DNA of 23,502 bases from Xanthoparmelia taractica (lineage: Eukaryota > Ascomycota > Lecanoromycetes > Lecanorales > Parmeliaceae): contig JANQBS010000436.1 of assembly GCA_033085395.1 (NCBI GenBank), forward strand, positions 1 through 23,502, in the 5' to 3' direction. Position numbers and translations under genes: made by a program. Under the pieces are notes generated by a model. The model was not told the DNA's origin. It saw only the letters and a program-made list of their open reading frames with translations, and did no database searches. Of the stretch, positions 1 through 9,440 are shown piece after piece. Position 1 is the stretch's first letter. The number at the start of each line of letters is the position of its first letter.

Positions 1-117
1 TGACGGATGGTTTGTAGCTACTGAAAAATCTGACTACATACAAGCGATAGGGCTGAGTAGTGCCAAATTCCAACAAAGAGTGCCAAGCCACACCATTGTC
101 CTCTCCAAACTGAGCAC
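1..117 (-). repeat. Distal part of copia 3' LTR, cut off by gypsy insertion
   Basis: This GC-balanced stretch is the left-hand continuation of the sequence at 9128-9386; the gypsy element 118-9127 separates the two and both edges carry GCAC. Because 9128-9386 reads on the minus strand as a copia LTR beginning TGTTGGAATTT, this part should hold the end of that LTR and possibly flanking DNA. I cannot place the LTR end exactly, since no second copy is in the window. It shows almost no RIP-type mutation. It could alternatively be plain host DNA if the LTR ends close to the insertion point. Confidence 0.5.
114..117. other. Target-site duplication, left copy (GCAC)
   Basis: GCAC directly precedes the first base of the left LTR (TGAAGG). 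The same four bases follow the right LTR at 9128-9131. If the A before it is counted (AGCAC) the duplication could be five bases, with the last A of the right LTR being shared. Confidence 0.75.
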
Positions 118-251
118 TGAAGGAAGGAACGGGGAGAAAAGGATTACTAAGCACCAGGCTTTCTTTTTATAAAATAGCACTCAGCAAGTAGATACTCTTA
201 GATAGAGAATATACGAACGAAATTAACCTCTGTTACTATTATAATCATTCA
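118..251 (+). repeat. Left (5') LTR of the gypsy element, 134 bp
   Basis: It is 134 bp, begins TGAAGGAAGG and ends CATTCA, and matches 8994-9127 base for base apart from transitions. The outer half keeps G and C where the right LTR has A or T (GGATTACTAAGCACC against GAATTATTAAGCATT). The inner end has the reverse pattern (TTACTATTATAATC here against CTACTGTTGTGATC in the right copy). A TATA-like element lies near its middle. At 134 bp it is short for a gypsy LTR. Confidence 0.92.
168..175 (+). promoter_or_regulatory. TATA-like box in left LTR
   Basis: TATAAAAT lies 50 bases into the LTR and is unchanged in the right copy at 9044-9051. Its position fits the U3 promoter of an LTR retrotransposon. 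Function is inferred; in DNA this AT-rich such a word also occurs by chance. Confidence 0.4.
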
Positions 252-421
252 AATAAGAACTAAACTGGGATCTCATCATTATCATTAAGTATACACAGGC
301 CTATACTAACAACTTCAACGAATCGAAGACTACTTTTTATTTGCTATATAATTAGAAAACTTAACTGACTAGAAGAATTTAACATTATCGCTCGCCAGAA
401 GAACTTAACAAGAGCTACTCC
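252..421 (+). other. Gypsy leader between LTR and gag
   Basis: About 170 bp of AT-rich leader. A TGGGATCTC stretch begins at 266, 14 bases after the LTR, and could be a primer-binding site, but no tRNA match can be made by eye and the distance is longer than usual. No start codon for gag can be fixed because the region is mutated. Confidence 0.4.
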
Positions 422-3070
422 TTCTTATCTTCATTTTCTATTTCTCGACACTTTTTTTATTATTCTTTACTTCACTCAAATCGCTCTCTTTAGAACTATT
501 ACTATCTTTATTATATATCAAATCCTTTAAGGAATATACCCTCTTTTCAAAAAAGCATTAAGTCAAGTCGTATCAAATCACTTAAGAAAAGCACGAATTT
601 CTCAAAACTTCTTTCGAGAAAAGATATATCTCTTAATCACGAATAGCCTTTTCTTATTAGCTCTATAAAAAACTTATTTGTAGATTCCTTATCTATCGAA
701 AACTCACTTACTTCTAGTCAAGTACCAGAATTAGAGTTATCTAAGATTATTATTAAAGTAATATCTAATAAATTATTAGCAAAAGCTTTAGCTCCTAATC
801 AAGCGACTCTCAACAAATTATCTCTTTCTTCTTATTCGTAAGACTCTTTTTATACTATAAATTAAACTAAGATTCGTCTCTTTAAGAGACTTCGAGATAA
901 AAAGAAAGACTCTATAAAATTCCTAAAAGATCTAAAATAAATATACGAGTAAGATTATTAAAACCGTGAACCCGAAGACACGAATACCCGAGCATAATAT
1001 TATAATAAGACTCACCGAATTTTGTTTCGATAGAGTCTTAAGAACTATACCTTTATTTAATATAGCGAGCTCGACGCGAAAGTTAAATAAAATTGAACTC
1101 AACTACAAGACGAATTTCTTTTAATCTTTGCTATTAAAATAAAAGATATCTAAATTAAAAGATTCGAATTAAGAGTGAAGTTAATAAATTTGAAATAAGG
1201 AGAATTCGAAAGTATTTTGAATTATCTTAAGCGAGTAGCTAAGCTTATAACGTAACTTTCTTAAGATTATATCGATATCGAAATGATTACCTTAAAGGGC
1301 ATAAAAGATAGTAGCAAGAGAAATATTCTATTATTCGAGTGCAATAAAGATATTAACTATATCTTTACTATAGTTACTCGACTTATTAAAGTAGCTTATA
1401 GTAAGATTAATAAGATTAATCTCTTCGATTCGGGGTACGTAGATGTTATAAGAGTCACTCTACTCGAAGCTTTTTTTAGAACGAATAAAGAATTGATAAG
1501 ATAAGTTCTTATTAATATAAATTAAGCTTTCCCAGCGTTGATTCAAGAAATAAGAGCTCTTTATATAGTATAAATCAAAGAAATTGCTATCAAAGTACCC
1601 AACTCGAATCAAGTATAGATATATTTACCTCGAAATCCTGATCGTTCAAGAAAGTTATTATCGAAAGTCCGGTGCTTTATTTATAAAGAACTCGAATACT
1701 ACGTTAGCGATCATGAGAAATATTAGAGCCCCTTACTAGTGACGGCCGGAGCTTTCACGCAGCAGCAATATTAGTAGAAATATGAGCAATATTACGAGCA
1801 GGATAAGGACCAATCACTTGATAATTAGCAATTCGTGGCAAGTCGGTGTTTATTTATCGAAAATAAACCGTCTCTTGCTATAGCGACTACGAAGCCCAAA
1901 CCACAATTAGCTAAAATATTATAAATTCTTCAACGTTCGAAAAATATTCAGAAGCAATCAAAAGACAAAGAATATAACCTTTCAAAGCTATCTTAATTCA
2001 TCTTAGACTAAATTAGAGACTTTAATAAAAGTTAAGCTCGGGTAAATCAAGATATAGAAATTATAAAAGATATGGATCTTGACGAAGAAGAAACGAATAA
2101 AAGTATAATTAACCGTAATAATACAGGACTTTACGATTCAGCTTCTCCTTCTCATGAATTATCTCAAGCACTCACTATATCTATATTAGTACGTAAGTCT
2201 TATTAACCTATTAGATAAAACACACAGTGATCACCTCAAACTCGAGTTATTAAAATAGGGAAAGTGTAGAAATTAGTGACAAAGCAAGCGTCAAAATAAT
2301 CTAACTCTATTCGTGAAATGATAGGTAGTAAGGGATTTAATATTAATTAGATTTTAAATCTATCTATTTAATTGAGTCTAGAAGATCTACTAAATCGATC
2401 GAATTAAACTATTAAGGAATTGACTTATAGTATATAAAGGTTCACGTCTCGATATCGAGTTAAGAGATCTATAGAAGTGTTAAGTAGAGTAGCTGAAGCA
2501 CCGCCCGTTTAAGTCGCCTTTATCGCTACTATACTCTTATCACTTAACGTAATAATCTATATTTTTGAGAATAACGAGAAAAGTAAATCGATAATAATTA
2601 CGTCTTAAGTATATGCTCTTAAATTACTTAAGACTCTACTAGACGAAGAATTACTAATAGAGCTACTAACACGGAGAAAACTTAATCAAATAAATTCAAA
2701 ACCTAAGATTTACATCGATGATCTTTTAAAAGTAAGCCTTGCAACGAATAAGCTTAACACTCTTATCGATTATATCTTTATATTAATAAATATTAAAGGA
2801 GTTAAAGCAACGATTAAAGTATAGATCGTGAACGTAGATATCTATAATTTATTGCTCGGATTAACTTGGATGAGAAGAACTTATTATAATTCTTATTATA
2901 GTTCGGGCAGCGTAACTATTAGCGGTAATGATATGAAGGAGAGACGAGTGCCTGCGTAGCTTGTTTTTATGGAAACGAGATTATTAATTATAGAATTCGA
3001 TAAAGAAGAAGAGTTAGTCGATCTTACTTACCAATATTTACTTAATAAGTAGAAAAAAGCCTAGCTCTGA
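422..3070 (+). pseudogene. gag: Degraded gag and aspartic protease of the gypsy element
   Basis: One reading frame (codons starting at positions of the form 3n+2) stays recognisable from about 422 to 3050, interrupted by TAA/TAG codons. The longest intact piece is 1283-1504. Near 1670-1720 a zinc-knuckle remnant reads CFIYKELEYYVSDHEK: the first Cys and the His remain, and two expected Cys are Tyr, a TG-to-TA change. Near 2825-2880 the protease end is clear as NVDIYNLLLGLTWM, the family's usual end-of-domain block. Gag would form the nucleocapsid core and the protease would process the polyprotein. The frame ends in stops at 3050-3070, of which TGA at 3068 is least like RIP and may be original. 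The start is approximate; the N-terminal 200 codons show no motif I recognise. Confidence 0.75.
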
Positions 3071-6000
3071 TTTCTTAAGTAAAAAGGAGTTAGGGCACGA
3101 TTAGACCTATAAGAGATTATATAAACTCACTTAAATTACTAACGAAGAAAGAGACTATCGACACTTACCTTAATATCGCTGTTCTTATATGCTCCGCCGC
3201 TACAACTAATCGAACTTCTTCTATTAATCTAAAGCCCGCTATAATTTTAGTAAATCTTATAAAATTTTCGCTTGAAAAAGAAAATAATTTTTCCACGAAA
3301 TAACGTCTCGTGTTACGATCTTTATCGAATATATTTATTAACGTGATTAAATTATAGGTTAACTTAAGTGATATAATTATCGGGATAAAAGTAGATACGC
3401 CTAAACGAATTGAGCGAGTATAACGAATATTATATATCTAAAAAGATTGTTTCGCTAAACGTATTCGAGATATTAAAGTAACGAATCTTATTAAATATTC
3501 AATCGATCTTAAGCCAAATGCTAAGTCGATTAAAGAAACTCTATCACGCTATATAGCAAAGAAACGGGAGTTTGCAAATCAAATATTTTTGAAGCTTAAA
3601 GACGCTAAAATTATCGTGCGTCGTAGTAACCCTTAAGGGGCTAAAATAAAATTCCCGTCAAAGAAAAAGGGTTCGTCTCTTAAGAGAGTAATTCATAATT
3701 TCATATCGATAAACGAATATACTATTAAATTCGCTTATCTCGTACATCACCTAAAGAAAGTAATAAATACGCTTATTACCTTAGGCTTCGAAGTATATTT
3801 TATATTAGATGCTTTAAATTTATATTAGACTATCCCGATGCAAGCAAAGAATATTAATAAGATAGGATTTCTTACGTTAAATAAATAGTGAGTGTATCTA
3901 AGAATAAGATAAGACCTTAAAAAAGTATCTTATATCTATACTCAGTTCGAGGATCTAGTTTTTAACTCGCTATCAAAGAATTTCGAGAATAAGTAAAGAA
4001 TATCTACTCTCATTAAACGTTTCGAAGATTATACTTTTCAGATATTTATAAACGATTATTTAGCTGCTATTAAAGACTTTAAGTCTATATTTACTTTTCT
4101 CTACGAAAAATATTTCTTAAGAGTTACTTTTAATTTTATCTACTTATCTAAATCCAAGACTTATATCTTCGCTGAGAATCTCGAATTATTAGACTTTCAC
4201 GATAACGCTTAAGACCTTCGATCGTCTCTTAAGCATTGGCAAAAGATCGAGCAATAACTTATATTAATAAATCGCGTCGAATTAGACGTATTTCTTTAAT
4301 TGATCCCTTTTTTAAGAATCTTTATATTAAAACGAATAAACCTAATAATATAAATAAAAAGAGCCTATCTTAAATAAGTAATCGATAAGCTAAAAGTAAA
4401 AAAAGATCATAATAATAAGGTGGAGAACTATAATAAGGATTTTACGAAGTTCTTTAAATATAGAAAGTTTAAGTAGCTTACTATTCGAAGAAAATGAATA
4501 AAAAAGAAGAGTTTCGATTAAGAAGAAGAATAATAGCTAGTTTTTAAGAAGATAAAGCAAGCAATTAGTATTAATGCTATAATAGATATAGATTCAGACT
4601 TATAATATTATCTAGCTATCGATGCTAGCGACTTAGCATTAGGAGATTATTTATTTTAGTTATATAGCACTAAAGCTAATATCGAAGCTACTTCAAAGTT
4701 TCTATCAAATAAGAGAATTATTATATTTCTTTCTTTCCGCCTATAGAATACTAAAACACGATATATAAACTCTAAACGAGAATATTTTGCTATCGTTAAG
4801 TATCTCGTAGAAGTCAAATAACTAGTTATAAATAGTAAATATTCGATCATGATCTATATAGATTATAAAGCTCTAAAATTTATATTTATTATAGGACAAA
4901 TAGAAAAGAATCGAATCGCAAATTAAATAAATAGGTTGGGGAAGTACGACTTCAAGCTTATGCACAGATCTTCTCGAGATCAATATATCAATATCGTCGA
5001 CGATCTAAGCAGAATATTTATTTAGCTTATATTAATTAATAAAGTAGAGAATAAGAATAGAATAATAATGACCGCAGTTAAAATCGAGTAATGAACTTGG
5101 TCACTTATAATTTTAGAGCAAGTAGAGAATCGAATAATAAAATATCTAGAGTTATTAATATATTACGAGCTTATTAAGTATCTATAGAAAGGCGAAGAAG
5201 CATTAAATAAGCTCGAGATATCTCGAAATCAAAAGCGTTACCTAAGGAAGATATTTAAATTCTATATCCTATCAACTATCAATAAATCGCAATTATTAAG
5301 ATTTATTGAAAATATCGAAGCTTAGAGCATCTACTTAATTGAAGCAGAGATCCCTCGATATCTACACGCTACTTATAAAGATCACGATTATCACGTCGCT
5401 ACTTTAACCCTAGACTACCTTATAGATCGGGCTTATTAGCCTATAAGGGTTAAAGATATTTACAATTAATATAGAAGTTATCACTCTTGCTAGCTACGGG
5501 CTAAGAAGCCTATTAAGATAAGTATACGAGTAATTTAAGTTTTTGAATTAAATCAAATGTGGGATATGAATTAAATAGGTTCTATTAAGTCAATCTACTC
5601 AATCATAGAAGCAGCATACGTGCTACTTATACTTGATTACTTTAATAAATTTAGTTGAGGCAAAGCATATTAGCAATATATTAATATCGAAGTTCGAGAC
5701 ATATAGGAGAATTATATTACTCCGATATTTGATTGATCTCGAGGAACCTATTTCGATAATAAATCTCACTTTGTAAATCGATCGATTTAATATATGCTCC
5801 GTGACCATAAAGTAGCATATTTTATAGGATCAATAAGTTATTCTTTAAGCACGAGATTGCTCGAGCGAGCAGTGTAGAAAATAATAGCTTTCCTCGCCAA
5901 GAAATACATCGAAAAGGGCACCACTAACGGTTAATCCCTTAACGTTCGAGATAAAATTCTTAAAATAAACACCAAGCTAATTAGGATTTATAAATATTTA

Positions 6001-6441
6001 TCAGCATAGCTAAGGTTAGAATACGAGTCATAGCAGTATCATTTTAATATAACATCGAAGCCCTTGCCAGACGACCTAGAAAATATATAGGAGATTTCAG
6101 TATATTAGCAATAAATTTTTACTACTCTTCGAGATGAAAATAGATTACTAGCTATGAAAGCGGCTTCTTACACTTATTATTCTAGAGGCAAGAGAGAACG
6201 TAAGCAAAGAATATTATAAGTAGGGAACTTAGTTATTATAAGAAATCATATTATCGATAAAGATAAGAGAAAAAAGCTCGAATCAAAATAACTTGGACCC
6301 AGATTGCTTATCAGGGTAATCAAGCACGGTCTCAGCGAATACGTGCGAGAATTATATAACACGGGAGTTAAAAAGCGATATTATATAAATAATATATTTC
6401 TCTACTATCGACGAACGCCCGTTTTCTCAGTAGAAGTATAA
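3071..6441 (+). pseudogene. pol: Degraded gypsy pol: reverse transcriptase, RNase H, integrase
   Basis: A second frame (3n+1) carries the rest of pol for about 3.3 kb without an apparent indel. RT is recognisable from about 3400 (GAKIKFPSKKKG, then YTIKFAYLVHHL at 3718). Its active-site block at 4045-4056 reads FIND, which fits a mutated F-V-D-D. RNase H is seen at 4621 (DASDLALGDYLF) and near 4855-4990 (IDYKALKF; HRSSRDQ). Integrase follows, with MWDMN*IGSI at 5557-5583, where the first catalytic Asp appears as Asn, and LDYF near 5630 keeping the second Asp. The C-terminal block LGPRLLIRVIKHG is at 6292. No chromodomain is seen before the stop at 6439. The order PR-RT-RH-IN defines the gypsy class. 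All expected Trp codons are TAG or TAA. Confidence 0.88.
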
Positions 6442-6773
6442 CTAATCTTTTCATCACGCGGAATTATATTAATAATAATATCAAGTAGTCGAATTAAAGA
6501 CAGTAGACGAAGGTAGAGAGCACTCTATCTCTGTTAAGTTAGCTATTATATAATTATTATTTATATACTTATCGAGAGCATTATCGAAGTTTGCGAACAT
6601 AATCTTAAAAGTGAATCTCTTCGCTCAGTAAACACTCACTTTCGCTTTTATATCACTATCTTTCTTACACCTCACTCGTTCAACTTCGTAGTATTAAAAG
6701 CGTTTCTTTCTTTAATAACCCTCGCTACGTTATTATAATTAAATTAAAGATTAATGCTATATTAAAATAGTAA
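6442..6773 (+). other. Spacer between pol and the extra gene
   Basis: AT-rich, with no motif or reading frame I can defend. The frame of the downstream gene becomes recognisable from about 6774. An upstream start for that gene, or a splice site or promoter, could lie here but cannot be seen. Confidence 0.4.
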
Positions 6774-7985
6774 GCGAGGGCTTTAGAAGGAAAAAAGCGA
6801 GCTTAGAATAAATCGTAATCTCAAGCTAAATCTATAGAATTAGCCTCGCCTCTCCTTTCAGCAAAGCGACTTAATAATAACTTCCTTATAAATTCGAACT
6901 TCGACTTATAAACACCAAAGAAAGTAAAGATTAATAAACTTATCTTACTATTATTAGTTTAAAGTAGCGACGATAACTCAAAAGGCGAGAAAATCGTAAA
7001 AAACTATAGTTAACTTAACTTCGCCCCAGCAGAACGTTTTAATCCAGACGTCTCACTTCACATAGCATAGAATCCCGTGTCATACAATATGGTGCTTCTC
7101 TTATGCATCATTCAATATTAAGGATAAGCCTATCGAATTTAGCATTATTTCGGCAAGAGATTAGACAATTTAAGCTTTTGATCTATGCTAGCTTAAGCTC
7201 TTCAAGAATTTAAATCTTTTTTCACGAATTAGGTTTTTAAAACACAGGTCCAAAGCGACTTAGAGGACTGTTATATTGAGCTCGGGGCGCATTTGTTTTC
7301 AAATCTTTTTATGCGCTCCGGGTAGCTAAGATATATCGAAGCTTCAATATCCGATCGTTTAGTATCAAAGCGTGTCTATATAGACTATCTTCAGATAGTT
7401 AAAAAGAACGCTACTCGCCTACTGAAGGGAATTAAAGCAATCAAGAAAGCTATCAAAGAATAAATTATTATTAATTATTAGATAGTTCGGGAAATACTAA
7501 GAGTATTATTAGACGACGACGTATCAATAATTAGTGAAAAAGAGCATATGAAAGCTATTAACGAACATTTAAGTCATCTAACAAGAGCGGCTAAATCGAT
7601 TCGACGAGAACTCCTATCTATTGCCATAATAGCAAGCAATTATTACGATAAGACAAATCGAAGACTCATCGATTTAAAAGCAGTTATTTTATTTCTTATG
7701 TTTATACTTAATCACACTCTAAAGCAACGAGTAGGTGAAGTCTCACGAGCGAACTCTCGTGTAGATAATATAAATATTAAGTAAGAGCTAAAGAAGCTAT
7801 CGAATAAAGAATTGAGATTAGATATAAATAGGTTTAATAATTTAATTCAAGAAAAAGAATTAGAATTAAATATCGATGCTGTCTTAAAAGAACCAAATAT
7901 CGCCATTACTCGAAGCAAAGAAAATGAAAAAATTCAAGCCTCTAACATCTTCGCTGGCCCACCTTATGCTAACAATATCGATTAA

Positions 7986-8165
7986 GCATTAGACGTTCAA
8001 GCATTAGACGTCTAAGCATTAGACGTCTAAGCATTAGACGTCCAAGCATCAAACGTTTAAGCAGCAGACGTTCAAGCAGCAGACGTTTAAGTAACAGACG
8101 TTTAAGTAATAGACGTCCAAGCAGCAGATGTTTAAGTATTAGACTCTCAAGCAGTAAACACTCAA
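7986..8165 (+). repeat. Twelve-unit 15-bp tandem repeat inside the extra gene
   Basis: Twelve consecutive 15-bp units follow the pattern GCAnnAGACGTCCAA, in frame with the extra gene, giving a repeated A-(L/A)-D-V-Q. Units include ALDVQ, AADVQ, VIDVQ and the diverged AVNTQ. Every stop in the array falls on the fifth codon (TAA in place of CAA), exactly what CpA-directed RIP would do. Unit length never changes, so the array is divisible by three throughout and was kept as protein repeat. Confidence 0.92.
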
Positions 8166-8650
8166 GCACCGATATTAATAATAAGAGAAGTATTAATCCC
8201 ATCTACGCAAATCACTAAAAAGCATCGAAGTAAGCCACCTATAAAACCTAAGTTTACAATAAACACAAGCAGTCTTCTAGAAATATTCATAACAAAAATT
8301 CTAGAAGCTTACTTCTATTATTATGTTAATTATAACGTGAATTTCGAGGCAAGAATAAAAAGTAAGATAATTAAGAAATTGACGAAGAATATAAGAATAA
8401 AATTAACGAAGAATATAAAGCTAAGAATTAAACGAGAGATTAGGGAAAAATTTGAAGTAGAAGTTAAATTAAAAATTATTTAATAAATAAAGAAGACTAT
8501 CACTGCTAAAGTTCGAGTAAATCTAAGATAAGAATTAAAGAAGAAATTGCTAATTAGCTAAGACTCTATTTGAAGCTCTAATCTTCTATTTTATAGCATT
8601 AGATATAATAAAGACTTATACTTAATGCTTCCTCAACAGGATTAAACCGA

Positions 8651-8758
8651 TGCTTTAATAGCATCAATATTCTTATTGGGTTCTTATGCTTCAATAGCAT
8701 TAACGCACTCTTAGTTATCTTATGCTTTAATAGTATTAAATCCTTATTTTCTATATTC
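8651..8758 (+). repeat. Three-unit 36-bp tandem repeat near the 3' end of the extra gene
   Basis: Units start at 8651, 8687 and 8723 with TGCTTTAATAGCAT, TGCTTCAATAGCAT and TGCTTTAATAGTAT. The 36-bp period is 12 codons and is in frame with the extra gene. Each unit core is also an imperfect palindrome (ATGCT...AGCAT). As it stands the peptide looks hydrophobic, but several Leu codons (TTA) would be Ser (TCA) before C-to-T mutation, as the second unit still shows. Confidence 0.75.
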
Positions 8759-8840
8759 GTTTTTTTTTTATCGTTTAGCATTAAAGAGAATCGATATGCT
8801 TATTATTAAAATATTAGCATTTCAAATTTATCACGTCTGA

Positions 8841-8993
8841 TGCTTCGAAGTCTTTTCTTCTATCTGGGTGATTAAGCGTTTTCTTCTATCAAAATAAGAT
8901 TCGATTTTTTTACTTAAACGTTAATAATATAGAAGAAGTAGAAAATATCTATATAAGCTTCGAGGACGAAGCTTTTTTTCTACTTAAGTATAC
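8841..8993 (+). other. Gypsy 3' untranslated stretch before the right LTR
   Basis: About 150 bp between the stop of the extra gene and the right LTR. No clean polypurine tract abuts the LTR; the nearest purine-rich run is inside the hairpin at 8955-8974. The first bases of the LTR itself (AAAGGAAGGAACGGGGAGAAAAG) are purine-rich. Confidence 0.4.
8955..8979 (+). other. Perfect 8-bp hairpin followed by a T-run
   Basis: AAGCTTCG and CGAAGCTT form a perfect stem around the loop AGGA, followed at once by a run of T. It lies 20 bp upstream of the right LTR. It could be an RNA structure of the element's 3' end or mark the polypurine region (CGAGGACGAAG). Its role is inferred only from position. Confidence 0.5.
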
Positions 8994-9127
8994 TAAAGGA
9001 AGGAACGGGGAGAAAAGAATTATTAAGCATTAGGCTTTCTTTTTATAAAATAGCACTTAGCAAATAGATACTCTTAGATAGAGAATATACGAACGAAATT
9101 GACCTCTGCTACTGTTGTGATCATTCA
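8994..9127 (+). repeat. Right (3') LTR of the gypsy element, 134 bp
   Basis: Same length as the left LTR and differing only by transitions. It begins TAAAGG (TG mutated to TA) and ends CATTCA. The TATA-like word is at 9044-9051. Its inner half is mutated and its outer end is not, the mirror image of the left LTR. Confidence 0.92.
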
Positions 9128-9131
9128 GCAC
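9128..9131. other. Target-site duplication, right copy (GCAC)
   Basis: Repeats the GCAC that precedes the left LTR and shows that 1-117 and 9128 onward were once contiguous. Confidence 0.75.
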
Positions 9132-9386
9132 CCACCAAATCGGTGTTCTCTCCCAATCAACTACCATATTACATGACCCTCCGAAAGAGAAGGTGCCACC
9201 AAGCCAGGGCTACAGTAGTATTTATTGGATTGGAGGTTGAGTGGTCTCATATGTAGCATGAATTGATTGCTTGATTGAATAGGAGAGACGGACTATCTAG
9301 CTAGGGGATGGAGAAACGCCAAGACTACGCTAATATGCTTAGTCAGCTTGCGGCGTAAACGGTCTTCTATTAACTAAATTCCAACA
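9128..9386 (-). repeat. Proximal part of the copia 3' LTR
   Basis: Read on the minus strand this begins TGTTGGAATTTAG at 9386, just after a purine-rich GTGTGAGAG, the usual arrangement at the 3' LTR of Ty1/copia elements. An AATAAA on the minus strand lies at 9226-9221. The stretch is GC-balanced with little RIP, in contrast to the coding part that starts only about 50 bp away. The gypsy insertion ends it at 9128 and the remainder continues at 117 downwards. Confidence 0.7.
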
Positions 9387-9440
9387 CTCTCACACAGTCT
9401 AAATGGGGGCTATTTTCGCTATTAATTTAATACTCCCACA
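9387..9440 (-). other. Polypurine tract and end of copia pol
   Basis: On the minus strand GTGTGAGAG directly abuts the LTR start at 9386, and a run of A and G with GCCCCC lies just before it. This is where copia elements carry the plus-strand primer. RIP damage fades out across this short stretch. Confidence 0.55.

Larger units (their letters stand above)
6774..8840 (+). pseudogene. Unrecognised extra gene 3' of integrase, RIP-degraded
   Basis: The 3n frame reads as protein-like sequence for about 2.07 kb, with stops nearly all TAA/TAG at likely Gln or Trp codons, to TGA at 8838. I do not recognise the family. In order it shows: a polar N-terminal part; a block near 7230-7330 with the only Cys-rich hint; an amphipathic region near 7390-7540 rich in Lys and Ile; the longest intact piece at 7548-7784 (contains HLTRAAKSIRRELLS); a likely coiled coil near 7785-7910; twelve 5-residue repeats at 7986-8165; a Lys/Arg-rich helical stretch near 8345-8470; and a 12-residue repeat near 8651-8758. 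It has the same strand and mutation load as pol, so it was part of the element when RIP acted. Candidates are an env-like or accessory protein, or a captured host gene; the sequence does not decide. The start is uncertain. Confidence 0.6.
118..9127 (+). mobile_element. Ty3/gypsy LTR retrotransposon, RIP-degraded, with extra 3' gene
   Basis: The element is bounded by two 134-bp direct repeats (118-251, 8994-9127) that start TG and end CA, and by a GCAC duplication. The gene order gag-protease-RT-RNase H-integrase on the plus strand is that of Ty3/gypsy (Metaviridae). A further degraded gene of about 2 kb lies between integrase and the right LTR, which makes the element longer than most gypsy elements. 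Nearly all in-frame stops are TAA or TAG at expected Gln or Trp codons, so the element was inactivated by RIP and not by large deletions. It sits inside a copia LTR, so it is younger than the copia element around it. Confidence 0.93.

Noticed and set aside
61..75. Second copia LTR start (TGTTGGAATTT on the minus strand)
   Set aside because: Only 11 bases match the LTR start at 9386; the sequence differs immediately after, so a tandem LTR is not supported.
4656..4850. Minus-strand open frame of 64 codons
   Set aside because: Antisense shadow of the gypsy RNase H region, which reads clearly on the plus strand.
5623..5808. Minus-strand open frame of 61 codons
   Set aside because: Antisense to the gypsy integrase core; no motif of its own.
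7986..8165. CRISPR array
   Set aside because: Units are contiguous 15-mers with no spacers, inside a eukaryotic retrotransposon.
7969..8202. Minus-strand Leu-rich repeat frame of 77 codons
   Set aside because: Reverse reading of the 15-bp tandem repeat. It is open only because the plus-strand TAA stops become TTA Leu; the plus-strand frame continues on both sides.
8599..8781. Minus-strand frame of 60 codons with a repeated LMLLKHK
   Set aside because: Reverse reading of the 36-bp repeat; the plus-strand frame is the one continuous with the extra gene.
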